Source: Siphonodentalium dalli (Eukaryota > Mollusca > Scaphopoda > Gadilida > Siphonodentaliidae). From it: a stretch of 64,000 nt of DNA. The notes beneath the pieces are model-generated. The model was not told the origin of the DNA, searched no databases, and saw only the letters and a list, made by a program, of their open reading frames with translations. Position numbers and translations under genes: made by a program. Position 1 is the first letter of the stretch. Every line of letters starts with the position of its first letter. Shown in pieces: positions 1-10,299 of the stretch. The stretch covers positions 100,840,278-100,904,277 of the forward strand of contig CP136069.1 of NCBI GenBank assembly GCA_032622095.1, in the 5' to 3' direction.

Positions 1-2
1 AT

Positions 3-1001
3 TCCATTCACCCAAATATTAAAGTTGAACTGCGACATCACGACAAATGTATTGAATTTTTGGACACATACGTGAAAATTTGTAACGGTAAAATATATAC
101 AGATCTGTACAAGAAACCGACAGATAACCAACTATACCTGTATCATAGTTCGGATCACCCATCGCACACGAAAAGGTCAGTGGTATATTGCCTTGGATTG
201 AGAATCAAGCGGATATGCACTCGGGAACAAGACTATATACGACACCGCATTGAGCTGAAAAAGCAATTGAGGAGACGAGGATACAGTGGTAGTTTTATTG
301 AGAGGGAATTGAGCAAAACAGACTTACTGAAACGAGAGGAGTTGTTGACGGGGAGGAGGCAGCGGAAGAAGAATAACCGGGTACCCTTAGTAACAACATT
401 CTCAAAAGGACTACCAGACCTGCCAAAGATAACGAGGAAGTATATGGGAGCATTACACGAATCAGCTAGGATGAAGAAAGTCTTTGATTCTCCCCCTTTA
501 ATATCATATCCGAGAGACAACAACTTGGGCGATATATTGGTACACAGAAAGACAGCTAAAGCCGTCTGTACTCCAAACAACCTGTGCACAGATGAATGTG
601 AAGTATGCAAGATAATAATTACGGATCCCATCAAATCGACGGACTTGATTAATGAGTACAAAGTGGCACAGAATGCTAAATGTGATTGTTACAGGAATGT
701 CGTATATGGCCTAATTTGTGACAAGTGTTCGTGCACGGTGTATGTGGGAGAAACATCACGGGAACTGAAAGAAAGAGTTACAGAACATATGCGAGACATT
801 CGCCTGCATCCAGATAAGCCGGTGTATGACCATTTCAATACAAATGGACATTCACTTCTAGATATGAAGGTAGTCGTGTTAGAGTATGCTAGTGGGAGTC
901 GCTACTTCAGACTTATAAAAGAGAATGGTTGGATACGCCGGCTAAGAACGTGCTACGGGGTTGGATTCAACACTAAAATCAACAACATTGGCGCCAGGTA
1001 A
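3..1001 (+). CDS. Penelope-like element, C-terminal part with GIY-YIG endonuclease (5' end outside window)
   Basis: The frame is open from base 3, so the gene starts upstream of the window; counting from the TTG at 60 gives 313 residues. The first 50 residues have the features of the end of a Penelope reverse transcriptase (FLDTYVK, YKKPTDNQLYLYHSSDHP). A cysteine cluster (CTDECEVC near residues 176-183, further cysteines to 223) precedes a GIY-YIG nuclease: VYG and VYVGET around 215-232, Arg 234, and ENGWIRRL near 288 with the expected catalytic Glu. In this family the domain nicks target DNA for priming. No stop or frameshift is visible in the part present. The hammerhead-like motif at 1142 lies 140 bases downstream, as expected for a Penelope 3' region. 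Confidence 0.9.
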   Translation, partial: SIHPNIKVELRHHDKCIEFLDTYVKICNGKIYTDLYKKPTDNQLYLYHSSDHPSHTKRSVVYCLGLRIKRICTREQDYIRHRIELKKQLRRRGYSGSFIERELSKTDLLKREELLTGRRQRKKNNRVPLVTTFSKGLPDLPKITRKYMGALHESARMKKVFDSPPLISYPRDNNLGDILVHRKTAKAVCTPNNLCTDECEVCKIIITDPIKSTDLINEYKVAQNAKCDCYRNVVYGLICDKCSCTVYVGETSRELKERVTEHMRDIRLHPDKPVYDHFNTNGHSLLDMKVVVLEYASGSRYFRLIKENGWIRRLRTCYGVGFNTKINNIGAR

Positions 1002-1141
1002 TTTGGCGCGAAATGAAATCGATCACTAACGTACATGACGTCAGGTAAACAAACTCAATGAACGTACGTTATCCGTCTGGCATTTACGAATGAGTTGATG
1101 TCAGAGCAACATGTAGACTTTACTGTGTTAATCGTTTTCCA

Positions 1142-1182
1142 CTGACGAAGGCCTATGGCCGAAAGCTATGGAATGAGCTAAT
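1142..1182 (+). ncRNA. hammerhead-like ribozyme of the Penelope element
   Basis: CTGACGA (1142-1148) is followed by a GGCC-TAT-GGCC helix (1150-1160, stem II), GAAA (1161-1164), an AGCT/AGCT helix (1164-1167 with 1176-1179, stem III) and A1180 at the cleavage position. This is the core order of a type I hammerhead, which Penelope-like elements are known to carry. Two oddities: A1149 is one extra base between CTGACGA and stem II, and stem I pairing is weak. Self-cleavage is therefore uncertain. Confidence 0.5.
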
Positions 1183-2006
1183 AAATCATGTTATACAGGT
1201 ATTTAGTTTGTAACTAAATCTAGAAATATATAATACTCGAGCAGTGTTCGAGTCTATAACACACATAGATACATGCATTCATAAGCACATGCATACAGAT
1301 ATTCCAAAATGTATAATAGATAGCTACAAGAATTCTATGATAAATAGTTCATGGGTGACCTGATGCATGCATCTTAGTTTTCTTGTTATATCTATGAACC
1401 AGGACAGTCATGTCGACACGATGTCACAAATAACCATTGTAAATACAAAAAAACAGGCATGGGGATCCACAAAAAAACTTTAAGGACATAGATGGTGATC
1501 GGTGCAAACAAGAGCTCGTCGGTGGTCGTGAATAGAGAAGAGTACAGTAACACAGATCTATGTTTTGCATATATATAATTTTACAATGTTTACTTATGAT
1601 TGCAATAAACTATTTCAAAATTATTTGTTTTGTGGTTAGTATTATACTATCCGAACCATTTCGGCATGAGTATCTTAACTCAACAACCGATTTACTACTT
1701 CTTAGAAGTCCGGGGCGTGCTGATATGTTCGCATTTGTCCAGTATGATCCACCTAAACTACCGTATTGTACGAATGGACTTGTAATAATAACGGGTGGGG
1801 GTAACATTTTAGTGATAATACCAGATAATACAGTCGAAAATGGACAACAAAACACGTTTTCCTCGCGAATAAAGCCTGCCAAATCCCATCTGGCAGATAT
1901 TAATTATCACCCATCAGCGGATAAACTAATCCATGAGACAGAACTTTGTGTTCGGCTTTTCTATGCCGAACACAAACGCGTTATACAAAACATCTAACAA
2001 AACAAT
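1183..2006. other. non-coding DNA, nothing recognised except a short hairpin
   Basis: AT-rich sequence whose open frames are short, overlap on both strands and have no recognisable domain. Near 1951-1974 there is a GTTCGGC/GCCGAAC hairpin that recurs in direct orientation near 5818-5841. The final part, up to 2014, is the left half of a repeat into which the foldback element inserted. Confidence 0.5.
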
Positions 2007-2025
2007 CATTATTGGGGACATGACA

Positions 2026-2450
2026 ATCTGCGGGATGGGATGGGATATGGGACAAAACGACAATCTGCGGGACAGAATTTCAAATTGCGTGGGACGGCCG
2101 ATATCTCAAGGAATACAGGGCGTAGGGGGCTCATTTTGGTGTCTAACGAAAGGCCCACGTTCGCCCTATCCAAACATATTAACCCCGCCACTGACCGGAC
2201 ACCAGAAGTTGCATTATTTGATCGACAACTGACCTAACATGGGGTGGAATTTGGGATAGCATGACAATCTGCGGGACAGGATTTTCAAATTGCGTGGGAC
2301 GGCCGATAGCTCGAGGAATACAGCGCAGAGAGGGCTACTTTTGGTGTCTAACGAAAGGTCCACATTCGCCCTATCCACACATATTAACCCCGCCACTGAC
2401 CGGACACCGGAAGTTACATTATCCGGTCGACAACTGACCTAACATAAAAT
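2026..2450 (+). repeat. two tandem ~205-bp subterminal repeats, left arm of foldback element
   Basis: Two copies start at GACAATCTGCGGGACAG and end at CAACTGACCTAACAT. They differ by small substitutions and are mirrored in the right arm at about 5195-5620. Open frames of 60-99 residues inside them appear on both strands and look like by-products of the repeat. Confidence 0.85.
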
Positions 2451-2608
2451 GCCACAAACACGAAAAACTGCGTTCGACATTAATGTTTAGAATTTAGATT
2501 TCTCGATGAATACACTAGCAAACAACAAGTTTTAGGTATCAAATAACGCAGTGGAATACTGTGCATCGTTTTTAGCTACAATATGGCTGTTTTAGTGCGA
2601 ATATTGTA

Positions 2609-2911
2609 ATGGCGAACACGCAAACACGCTCCGATAAAACAGCTAAAAATAGACTCGATGTTTACAATTACAGTATCGATTTCAGCCGGTATATTCAATA
2701 TAATGGGGCGTATAGTATATCAAAATGTAGAATTAGACACAGGGAATGTATTTTTTTCCAAATGGGTCCACCAGGCGGTGAAATTGTTGCAGAAATTCGC
2801 TCCGAGATATTCGCACTTATTTTTATTTCAGTTGTGACTAAAAGCCCAGATGCCGGAGCCCAGCGACTAAAAGCCAAGTTACAAAATAGATCAACTGGTT
2901 TGAACGAATGA
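2609..2911 (+). other. 100-residue open frame in left arm of foldback element, not a recognised protein
   Basis: The frame starts at an ATG (MANTQTRSDK) and is mirrored in the right arm (see 4755-5138). The two differ at several residues, and around the HRECIF stretch they carry two compensating small indels that leave both frames open. There is no recognisable domain. It may be chance conservation of a young duplication. Confidence 0.3.
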
Positions 2912-2994
2912 ATATGTCAATGGTAAGACTATTCAAAAGAATATTCAAATCAAATAGTGTTTATAGACTTAAAAACTTATGTGTCCGCCATTCA

Positions 2995-4690
2995 TATATG
3001 AGGTGAAGTTCTCATATTATCTCCCAGTAATTCGCGGGGGAGGTTCTCATATGAACATATTATCTGCCGGTCATACACGGTGGAGGTTCATATTATCCGC
3101 CGGTCATACGCGAGGGAAGTTTTCTTATTATCCTCCAGTCATACGCGGGGGAGGTTCTGATATGAACATATTATCTGCCGGTCATATGCGGTGGAGGTTC
3201 ATATTATCCACCAGGTCATACGCGAGGGAGGTTCTCATATTATCCTCCGGTCATACGATGGGGAGGTTCTCATATGAACATATTAACTGCCGGTCATACG
3301 CGAGGGAGGTTCTCATATTATCCACCGGTTATACGTGAGGGAGGTTCTCATATTATCATCCGGTCATACATAGGGGAGGTTCTCATATGAACATATTATC
3401 TGCCGGTCATACGCGGTGGAGGTTCATATTATCCGCCGGTCATACGCGAGGGAGGTTCTCATATTATCCTCCGGTCATACATAGGGGAGGTTCTCATATG
3501 AACATATTATCTGCCGGTCATACGCGGTGGAGGTTCATATTATCCGCCAGTCATACGCGAGGGAGGTTCTCATATTATCCTCCGGTCATACATGGGGAAG
3601 GTTCTGATATGAACATATTATTCGCCGGTCATACGCAGTGGAGGTTCATATTATCCACTGGTCATACACGGTGGAAGTTCTCATATGAACATATTATCCG
3701 CCGGTCATACGCGGTGGAGGTTCATATTATCTGCCGGTCATACGCGAGGGAAGTTCTCATATTATCCTCCGATCATATGTGGGGGAGGTTCTGATATGAA
3801 CATATTATCCGCCGGTCATACGCGGTGGAGGTTCATATTATCCGCCGGTCATACGCGAGGGAGGTTGTCATATTATCCACCGGTCATACGCGAGGGAGGT
3901 TCTTATATTATCCTCCGGTCATACGCTGGGGAGGTTGTCATATGAACATATTATCCGCCGGTCATACGCAGTGGAGGTTCTCATATGAACATATCCGCCG
4001 GTCATACGTGGTGGAGGTTCTCATATGAACATATTATCCGCCGGTCATACGCAGTGGAGGTTCTCATATGAACATATTATCCGCCGGTCATACGTGGTGG
4101 AGGTTCTCATATGAACATATTATCCATCGGTCATACGCGGTGGAGGTTCATATTATCCGCCGGTCATACGCGAGGGAAGTTCTCATATTATCCTTCGGTC
4201 ATAGGTGGGGGAGGTTCTGATATGAACATATTATCTGCCGGTCATACGCGGTGGAGGTTCATATTATCCACCGGTCATACGCGGTGGAGGTTCTCATATG
4301 AACATATTATCTGCCGGTCATATGCGAGGGAGGTTCTCATATTATCCACCGGTCACACCCGAGGGAGGATATGACCGGCGGATAATATGTTCATATGAGG
4401 ACCTCCCCAACGTATGACCAGAGGATAATATGAGAACATCCCTCGCGTATGACCGGTGGATAATATGAACCTCCACCGCATATGACCGGCAGATAATATG
4501 TTCATATCAGAACCTCCCCCGCGTATGACCGGAGGATAAAATGAGAACTTCCCTCGCGTATGACCGGCGGATAATATCAACCTCCACCGCGTATGACCGG
4601 CAGATAATATGTTCATATGAGAACCTCCCCCGCGTATGACTGGCAGATAATATGAGAACCTCCACCGCATATGAATGGCGGACACATAAG
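2995..4690. repeat. minisatellite core of foldback element, units of about 33-43 bp
   Basis: Units contain GGTCATACGCG, GGAGGTT and CATATTATC in three length classes, with or without an inserted CATATGAA. They run in one orientation from about 2995 to 4365 and in the opposite orientation from about 4370 to 4690. The inversion point at about 4366-4372 is far right of the element's midpoint (about 3822), so the left half has expanded or the right contracted. Open frames repeating AGHTRWRF are by-products of repeat length. Confidence 0.9.
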
Positions 4691-4754
4691 TTTTTAACTC
4701 TATAAACACTATTTGATTTGAATATTCTTTTGAATAGTCTTACCATTGACATAT

Positions 4755-5138
4755 TCATTCGTTCAAACCAGTTGATCTATTTTGTAACTTGGCTTTTAGT
4801 CGCTGGGCTCCGGCATCTGGGCTTTTAGTCACAACTGAAATAAAAATAAGTGAGAATATCTTGGAGCGAATTTCTGCAACAATTTCACCGCCTGGTGGGA
4901 CACATTTGGAAAAAATACATTCCCTGTGTTTAATCCTACATTTTGATATACCATACGTCCCATTATATTGAATATACCAGCTGAAATCGATCCTGTAATT
5001 GTAAACATCGAGTCTATTTTTATCTGTTTTATCGGCGCGTGTTTGCGTGTTCGCCATTACAATATTCGCAAAAACGAATGCACAGTATTCCACTGCGTTA
5101 TTTGATACCCAAAACTTGTTGTTTGCTAGCGTATTCAT
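4755..5138 (-). other. open frame in right arm, mirror of the left-arm frame
   Basis: Its last 100 residues correspond to the left-arm frame at 2609-2911 with substitutions and the compensating indels noted there; the upstream 27 residues extend into arm sequence. No domain is recognised and coding function is doubtful. Confidence 0.3.
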
Positions 5139-5629
5139 CGAGAAATCTAAATTCTAAACATTAATGTCGAACGCAGTTTTTCGTGTTTGTGTCATTTTAT
5201 GTTAGGTCAGTTGTCGACCGGATAATGTAACTTCCGGTGTCCGGTCAGTGGCGGGGTTAATATGTGTGGATAGGGCGAATGTTGACCTTTCGTTAGACAC
5301 CAAAAGTAGCCCTCTATGCGCTGTATTCCTCGAGCTATCGGCCGTCCCACGCAATTTGAAAATCCTGTCCCGCAGATTGTCATGCTATCCCAAATTCCAC
5401 CCCATGTTAGGTCAATTGTCGATCAAATAATGCAACTTCTGGTGTCCGGTCAGTGGCGGGGTTAATATGATTGGATAGGGCGAACGTGGGCCTTTCGTTA
5501 GACACCAAAATGAGCCCCATACGCCCTGTATTCCTCGAGATATCGGCCGTCCCACGCAATTTGAAATTCTGTCCCGCAGATTGTCGTTTTGTCCCATATC
5601 CCATCCCATCCCGCAGATTGTCATGTCCC

Positions 5630-5965
5630 CATTATTGAACCAAACTCCACCAAACTTCGTATATAGTTTGAACGTGAATACATATACCTATGAACTTTAC
5701 AAGGTGGTCGTATATTTAGTAGACTGTATATATAGTTATATATCTCAAATGCCAGCTAACGCCACATCTATGTGTTAATTAATTACCGGTGACTTAGTGT
5801 CGAACATAAGCTTGTGTTCGGCTTTTCTTTGCCGAACACTAAACGCGTTTTACAAAATATCGAATAAAACACTTATTATTGGCCCAAACTCCGCCAAACT
5901 TCGTATAGTAATAGTGTGAACATGAATACATATGCCTATGAACTTTATTCTTGAAATTTCCCATT
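5630..5965. repeat. target-repeat remnants: two related copies of an AAACTTCGTATA-containing repeat
   Basis: After the target duplication at 5630-5637, the host repeat resumes with CCAAACTCCACCAAACTTCG. A second, uninterrupted copy starts at about 5816 with the GTTCGGC/GCCGAAC hairpin and runs through CCAAACTCCGCCAAACTTCG to about 5955. The second copy serves as the empty-site reference for the foldback insertion. Confidence 0.75.
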
Positions 5966-6244
5966 ATTTGGACTTGTGTTCGGTTATGTTCGTTTGTGTT
6001 CGGTTGTGTTCGGCTTTTATATGAGCTCCCGATCTACCGACTGGGTGTGGGGTGTCTCAGACCCCTCCCCCCAAATCAGGACCATAATTTTCAATAGTTT
6101 CAATAGTCAGGTCGTTCAAGCATTTGACCTAGAACAAATTGTTGACAAGCTGTTTTTGGTGTCATTTTGTCAGGCAGAATCTTGGGAACAACATATCCAA
6201 AATCCGCTTTGGGGAAAATTTTCTAGAGCATTTTGAAGAAAGGT

Positions 6245-6630
6245 CATATTTGTGGTTTTTAGCTCACCTGAGACGAAGTCTCCGGTGGAGCTATAGTCAT
6301 CACTTCTCGACCATCCGTCCGTCCGTCAAGAATCATCTTCTCCTCCAGAACTGTAAGACTGAATGGGTTCATATTTGGTGTGGATGTTCCCTAGGTGAAT
6401 CACATTCAGATTTGTTCAAATGAGGTCACCCGGTCAAATAGTTGCGAAGCTAGGACCATAACTCTTTTCCACCATTGTAATTCTTACAGTGACTTTTTCT
6501 CGAATTTCATTGGGCCGAATGGGTTCATATTTGGTACAAAGGGTCCTTGGGGGACTGTGGGTAAGATTTGTTCAAATGAGGTCACCAGGTCGAATGTGGG
6601 CGGAGCCAGTGACATAACTAAAAAAAAAAA
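6245..6630 (+). repeat. dispersed repeat beginning AGCTCACCTGAGACGAAGTC
   Basis: The start TTTTTAGCTCACCTGAGACGAAGTCTCC, then GGGTTCATATTTGG and GATTTGTTCAAATGAGGTCA (the last two occurring twice about 160 bases apart), form a repeat type I associate with mollusc genomes. A 10-A run ends it. It has no coding capacity. Family assignment rests on memory. Confidence 0.55.
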
Positions 6631-7019
6631 ATTTGAAAAAAGTGACACCATTATAACATCTGCAGAGTTATGAAACTTTACTCTTTAATGAAATTATGGA
6701 AACATTCCATTACCCATCCCCCCTCCCATATGGCCCAGACCCACCCCACCCTGCCATCAACTAACATCCCTTCCAACCCATATCATCTCCCAATTTAATA
6801 CCTCTTCTCACCACAGAAGCAGATATATGTTTGCAAAGACACAGGTCATTAATTTAGATTATAATAATAGATGTCATCTGGCAGGCTTGTATAAACATAA
6901 CTGCTAGCAAATTAAAAACAAACTGCTGTTCCCAAGGTTAGGTGATGGCTGATGGGAATTGGTTTCCCTGCCATACAATGGTACTGTGAATGGCTTAGAT
7001 TTCTTCAAGTCTGGAAATA

Positions 7020-7445
7020 GTGTCTGACATTTGCAGAATGAGGTCCCCAGAGGGTGAATTTAGTGTTGCTACCCCATACAGCAGGCTAGCATCACCAAAT
7101 ACACCCTGCATGGACCTAATTCTGCTTAGGCCTCATCTTCTGGGAAGTATCCTGAGTATCAAATTGAAATTTTGTTTTAGTTACTTTTTGACTTTTTCAC
7201 ACCTGTTCATTTTCAATGACCCCTAATTTGCAGAAGATAAACTGCATAATTGAGGTGCTCAATGGGTGTGCATCACCAACTTCAACTGTAGATCTTCAAT
7301 CTGTTCCTAGGTTTTTATTGGCTGTTGAGGCCTACTCAGACTGAGGATGAATTTGGTGATGCTAGCCCGCCTTGCGGAATAGTGTCATTACATTCACCTT
7401 TTGGGGACCTCATTCTGCAAATGTCAGACACACTAAATTCAGGCT
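7020..7445. repeat. inverted copies of a dispersed repeat
   Basis: Sequence around GTCTGACATTTGCAGAATGA at 7021-7090 recurs in reverse complement at about 7340-7440. A third copy is at 12131-12260 in the orientation of the second. The second copy runs straight into the TTAA MITE at 7467. Confidence 0.7.
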
Positions 7446-7496
7446 TGGCGGTTTCATATTATTTTCTTAACCCTTTACCCAACAGAACGCCCCTGT

Positions 7497-7565
7497 GCCA
7501 ATGCATTCTCTTATATATGCGAGTCGACCATAGGTCGCCTCGCATATATAAGAGAATGCATTGGC
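7497..7565. repeat. 69-bp palindrome, left
   Basis: GCCAATGCATTCTCTTATAT reads outward from both ends and meets near GACCATAGGTCGC. It could extrude as a cruciform. The second palindrome (7645-7713) has the same arms but the centre in the opposite orientation. Confidence 0.9.
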
Positions 7566-7644
7566 TTAACACATTAAAAATTATAAAATTGTTAAAGAAT
7601 GTAAGAAAAAATGGTAAAAAGTGTTAAAAAAATATTTTTTTTAG

Positions 7645-7713
7645 GCCAATGCATTCTCTTATATATGCGAGGCGACCTATGGTCGACTCGCATATATAAG
7701 AGAATGCATTGGC
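7645..7713. repeat. 69-bp palindrome, right
   Basis: Same arms as the palindrome at 7497-7565, with the centre reverse-complemented, so the two palindromes are themselves inverted copies and the MITE is a palindrome of palindromes. Confidence 0.9.
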
Positions 7714-7859
7714 ACAGGGCATAACTGTAACTATCACAATGTGGTCAAGGAGCCGGTTCCAATGATATCCATATTTGTATGGTTTTATTGAGACAGACCG
7801 AAGATATTTTAGGCTGTTGAAGCTTTATTTGGCCGGTTTGTTGGGTAAAGGGTTAAAGG

Positions 7860-8600
7860 ATGTATTCGGTCTAGAAACTACAAAACGCAATCAGAAAGCC
7901 CTCCCTGTTGTGATTAAAATGATCCAAGTCCCATTCCGATCGCATGATAAATAACCCGTAAAATAAATAAATAATACCACCACCGGTATTCGGAGATTTC
8001 CTGGACTAAGCTACGAGTGACGTAGTTGTGGGAGAGCAAATTAAAAACACAGATTCAGAGCCAGAGTTTATTATGCTGACTACGATGACGTAATCGTAAG
8101 TCAGCCGATACTAAAATGCGGAGTCATATGTGCGCGTGTGGTGTATAGATTACGTCGCTATTCAATGTGTTATCTAATTAATAAAGATAGTGTGACCGCT
8201 TTGGCCGTTTATCTGGAATAGAAGACAATAACTATGTGAATAAAGTAATTAGTAGTGCCTAGAATGGTTGTTTTTGTAGCCATTAATAACATGCCAGAAC
8301 GTGTCTGCTTTGGTGAATAGATGGCAGTAATTAGCGCTTTGATTGTCTCGTATTCACTTGGTGATTTGTAATCACTCAGTGACTATTCATCAGTGTCAGT
8401 CGCAAACTTGTTTGCACTCTAAAATGCCCCAAAGTGAATAGAAAGGACGACGGAGGATCCCATTCACATGGTCATACACAAGAAGCGCCCAAATGTTATA
8501 TAAACACTGTGCTGAATAATGTTAACTCTATTTAGGCGCTTTTGTTTTTTGTTTTGTGTTTTTTTTTACTTTCAATATAAATATCCCGAGTATCTGTCAT
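7860..8600. other. non-coding DNA, nothing recognised
   Basis: No open frame or repeat stands out. There is a short AAATAAATAAATAA run near 7958. Confidence 0.4.
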
Positions 8601-8616
8601 CTCCACACATGCCAAG

Positions 8617-8802
8617 ATGCCTAGTATATGTAGTGTGTTCGGTTGTGGGCGGGCTAGCGATCCATTATTAAGTACCTCCAAAAAGACAACACTGCGTAAT
8701 TTAGAATGCTCTTTATTGTCTACCGCTTTTGGGAGACGGAAGCATGGACGCTCTTTATATTTAAATGTCACAACACCATACAAAATCACCCATGACATAT
8801 AG
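8617..8802 (+). other. possible fragment of a THAP-type zinc finger start
   Basis: The frame begins MPSICSVFGCGRA, which resembles the start of a THAP domain (Met-Pro, Cys-x4-Cys). What follows does not look like the rest of the domain, so this would be a first-exon relic at best. The resemblance covers only about a dozen residues. Confidence 0.2.
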
Positions 8803-8880
8803 AAATAGAGCACGTTCATAATTGAGAACGCTCTTTATTGTCTATACCGCGACGAAAACATGGACGCTCTTTATTAGAGG
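8700..8880 (+). repeat. imperfect direct repeat, two copies of ~53 bp
   Basis: AATGCTCTTTATTGTCTA ... GCATGGACGCTCTTTAT at about 8704-8758 recurs at about 8826-8876 with a few changes. Confidence 0.6.
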
Positions 8881-9022
8881 CAATCATTGGAATATTTTCT
8901 AGGCTTTTAAACAATTAAAAAAAAATCCTCTCTAGAAAATCAATATCTGCATCAAAACGTAAAATACAACAAACACAAACTGAAAAACAATGCCAGGCGA
9001 GCCTTCAATTAACAAATAAGTA

Positions 9023-9460
9023 CTTCATTATTGGTGGAACGGATTAATCGCGATAAACAGAATGACAATTGACAAGCTGAGCCACTACTTATATTCCATG
9101 ACTGTAATAATCATGAGTATACAATTTATGAGAAAACGTATAACACTTTAAGCAAGAGCATTCTCTATTCTCAACAAATATCCACAGCATACATTAACCT
9201 GGGCAACGCCGGGTAACCCTTCGCGAGATCTCATTTCACACTAGCAGGGTTACCCGGCGTTGCCCAGGTTAATGTATGCTGTGGATATTTGTTGGGAATA
9301 GAGAATGCTCTTGCTTAAAGTGTTATACGTTTTCTCATAAATTGTATATTCAAATAGCATCACAAAACATGATTATTACAGTCATGGAATATAAGTAGTG
9401 GCTCACCTTGTCAATTGTCATTCTGTTTATCACGATTAATCTGTTCCACCAATAATGAAG
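9023..9460. mobile_element. 438-bp hairpin MITE with TA-like target site
   Basis: Arms of roughly 200 bp starting CTTCATTATTGGTGGAAC are inverted copies meeting at a short loop near 9220-9242. TA flanks both ends (9021-9022, 9461-9462). The flanks AAATAAG and TATTTATTT are also partly complementary, so the true ends could lie about 10 bp further out. A roughly 20-bp asymmetric segment near 9349-9368 interrupts the right arm. Confidence 0.75.
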
Positions 9461-9464
9461 TATT

Positions 9465-10280
9465 TATTTATTTATAACTGCGTATACATTAGACGTTATA
9501 GTATGATACATGAACATCATAAGCACATTAGTTCGATAAAATATGATAATTGGGTTTTACATATTGAGAAGTATCAATCAATCTAGTGGGTTGGACTAAG
9601 ATCTCGAGGACACCTGGCTATCATATCTCCATGAAGATACAGATGTTTCAAAGAAATTTCCAGGTGCTCCTCTGTTCATGGTGCTATATATTGGCTAAAT
9701 ATTCTTAGTTTAAACGAAATGTTGCTGCGCAAATATATAAGCTACATGTGACAGGCACAGTGCGAGATTTTGAGTTGTTTATGTCAGTCGATGAGTCTGT
9801 TCTAAAACCCTTGTCAGATGTCAGTATTGGTAGGATCCTGAAAAGTCTTGTGCTACTAACTGCATTTTCTTGTATATCAGAAGAAACTATATTTGACTGC
9901 ACACTGTGACCACTATTTTTGAACAGGCCTTCCATATCTCTTGACAAATTGTAACTTTTTGTGGAAACTGTATTGAATGGAACAGACTAAAAAAATTTAT
10001 TATATATATGCAATCCTCTGACGGTTCGAGGTATCTCAGTTTGCACGAATATATGTATCTCTTCAATAAAATGATAAATATACGTTTAATGATTCTTCTA
10101 GTTATCTCTTTTTGCTAGCTCATTGTGTGAATGCCTTGATTGCCATTCCCATATAAATATGACTGTTAAGAAGATATAATTGTTCAAGTGACTTATGTGT
10201 GTCACCATATGTCGGGATTGTGAAATGTGAACGCACAACTACTTAAAATGATATGGATGTGGCCTGGTGACTGTATATAA
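9465..10280. other. non-coding DNA, nothing recognised
   Basis: No supported frame. An 80-codon minus-strand frame at 9705-9947 has no domain features. Confidence 0.4.
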
Positions 10281-10299
10281 CTTATATGTGGATATCGGC

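Larger units (their letters stand above)
2015..5629. mobile_element. 3.6-kb foldback DNA transposon, non-autonomous, with 8-bp target duplication
   Basis: The element begins GGGACATGACAATCTGCGGG and ends with its reverse complement. It is flanked on both sides by CATTATTG (2007-2014 and 5630-5637). About 1 kb of each arm is inverted-repeat sequence (2015-2990 and 4690-5629); the middle is a tandem array. A related uninterrupted copy of the target near 5872-5890 has TTATTATTGG followed directly by CCAAACTCC, which matches the pre-insertion site. No transposase is encoded. The architecture, long inverted arms made partly of tandem repeats, resembles the Foldback/Galileo group of the P superfamily; hAT and Merlin also make 8-bp duplications, so the superfamily is open. 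Confidence 0.9.
7471..7852. mobile_element. TTAA-inserting MITE (piggyBac-like ends) with two long palindromes
   Basis: The 14-bp ends CCCTTTACCCAACA and TGTTGGGTAAAGGG are exact complements and are bounded by TTAA at 7467-7470 and 7853-7856. CCCT ends with TTAA duplication fit piggyBac. The element is 382 bp and encodes nothing. It sits in the dispersed repeat that in the 12.2-kb copy has TTTTTTAACCACC at the same place. Two 69-bp palindromes lie inside. Confidence 0.85.

Noticed and set aside
3000-4690. CRISPR-like spacing of repeats
   Set aside because: There are no unique spacers; all of the sequence is repeat, it inverts, and the genome is eukaryotic.
2979-4758. Long open frames on both strands repeating AGHTRWRF/REVLILS-type peptides
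   Set aside because: They arise from the minisatellite; several frames on both strands are equally open and no domain or start context is shared.
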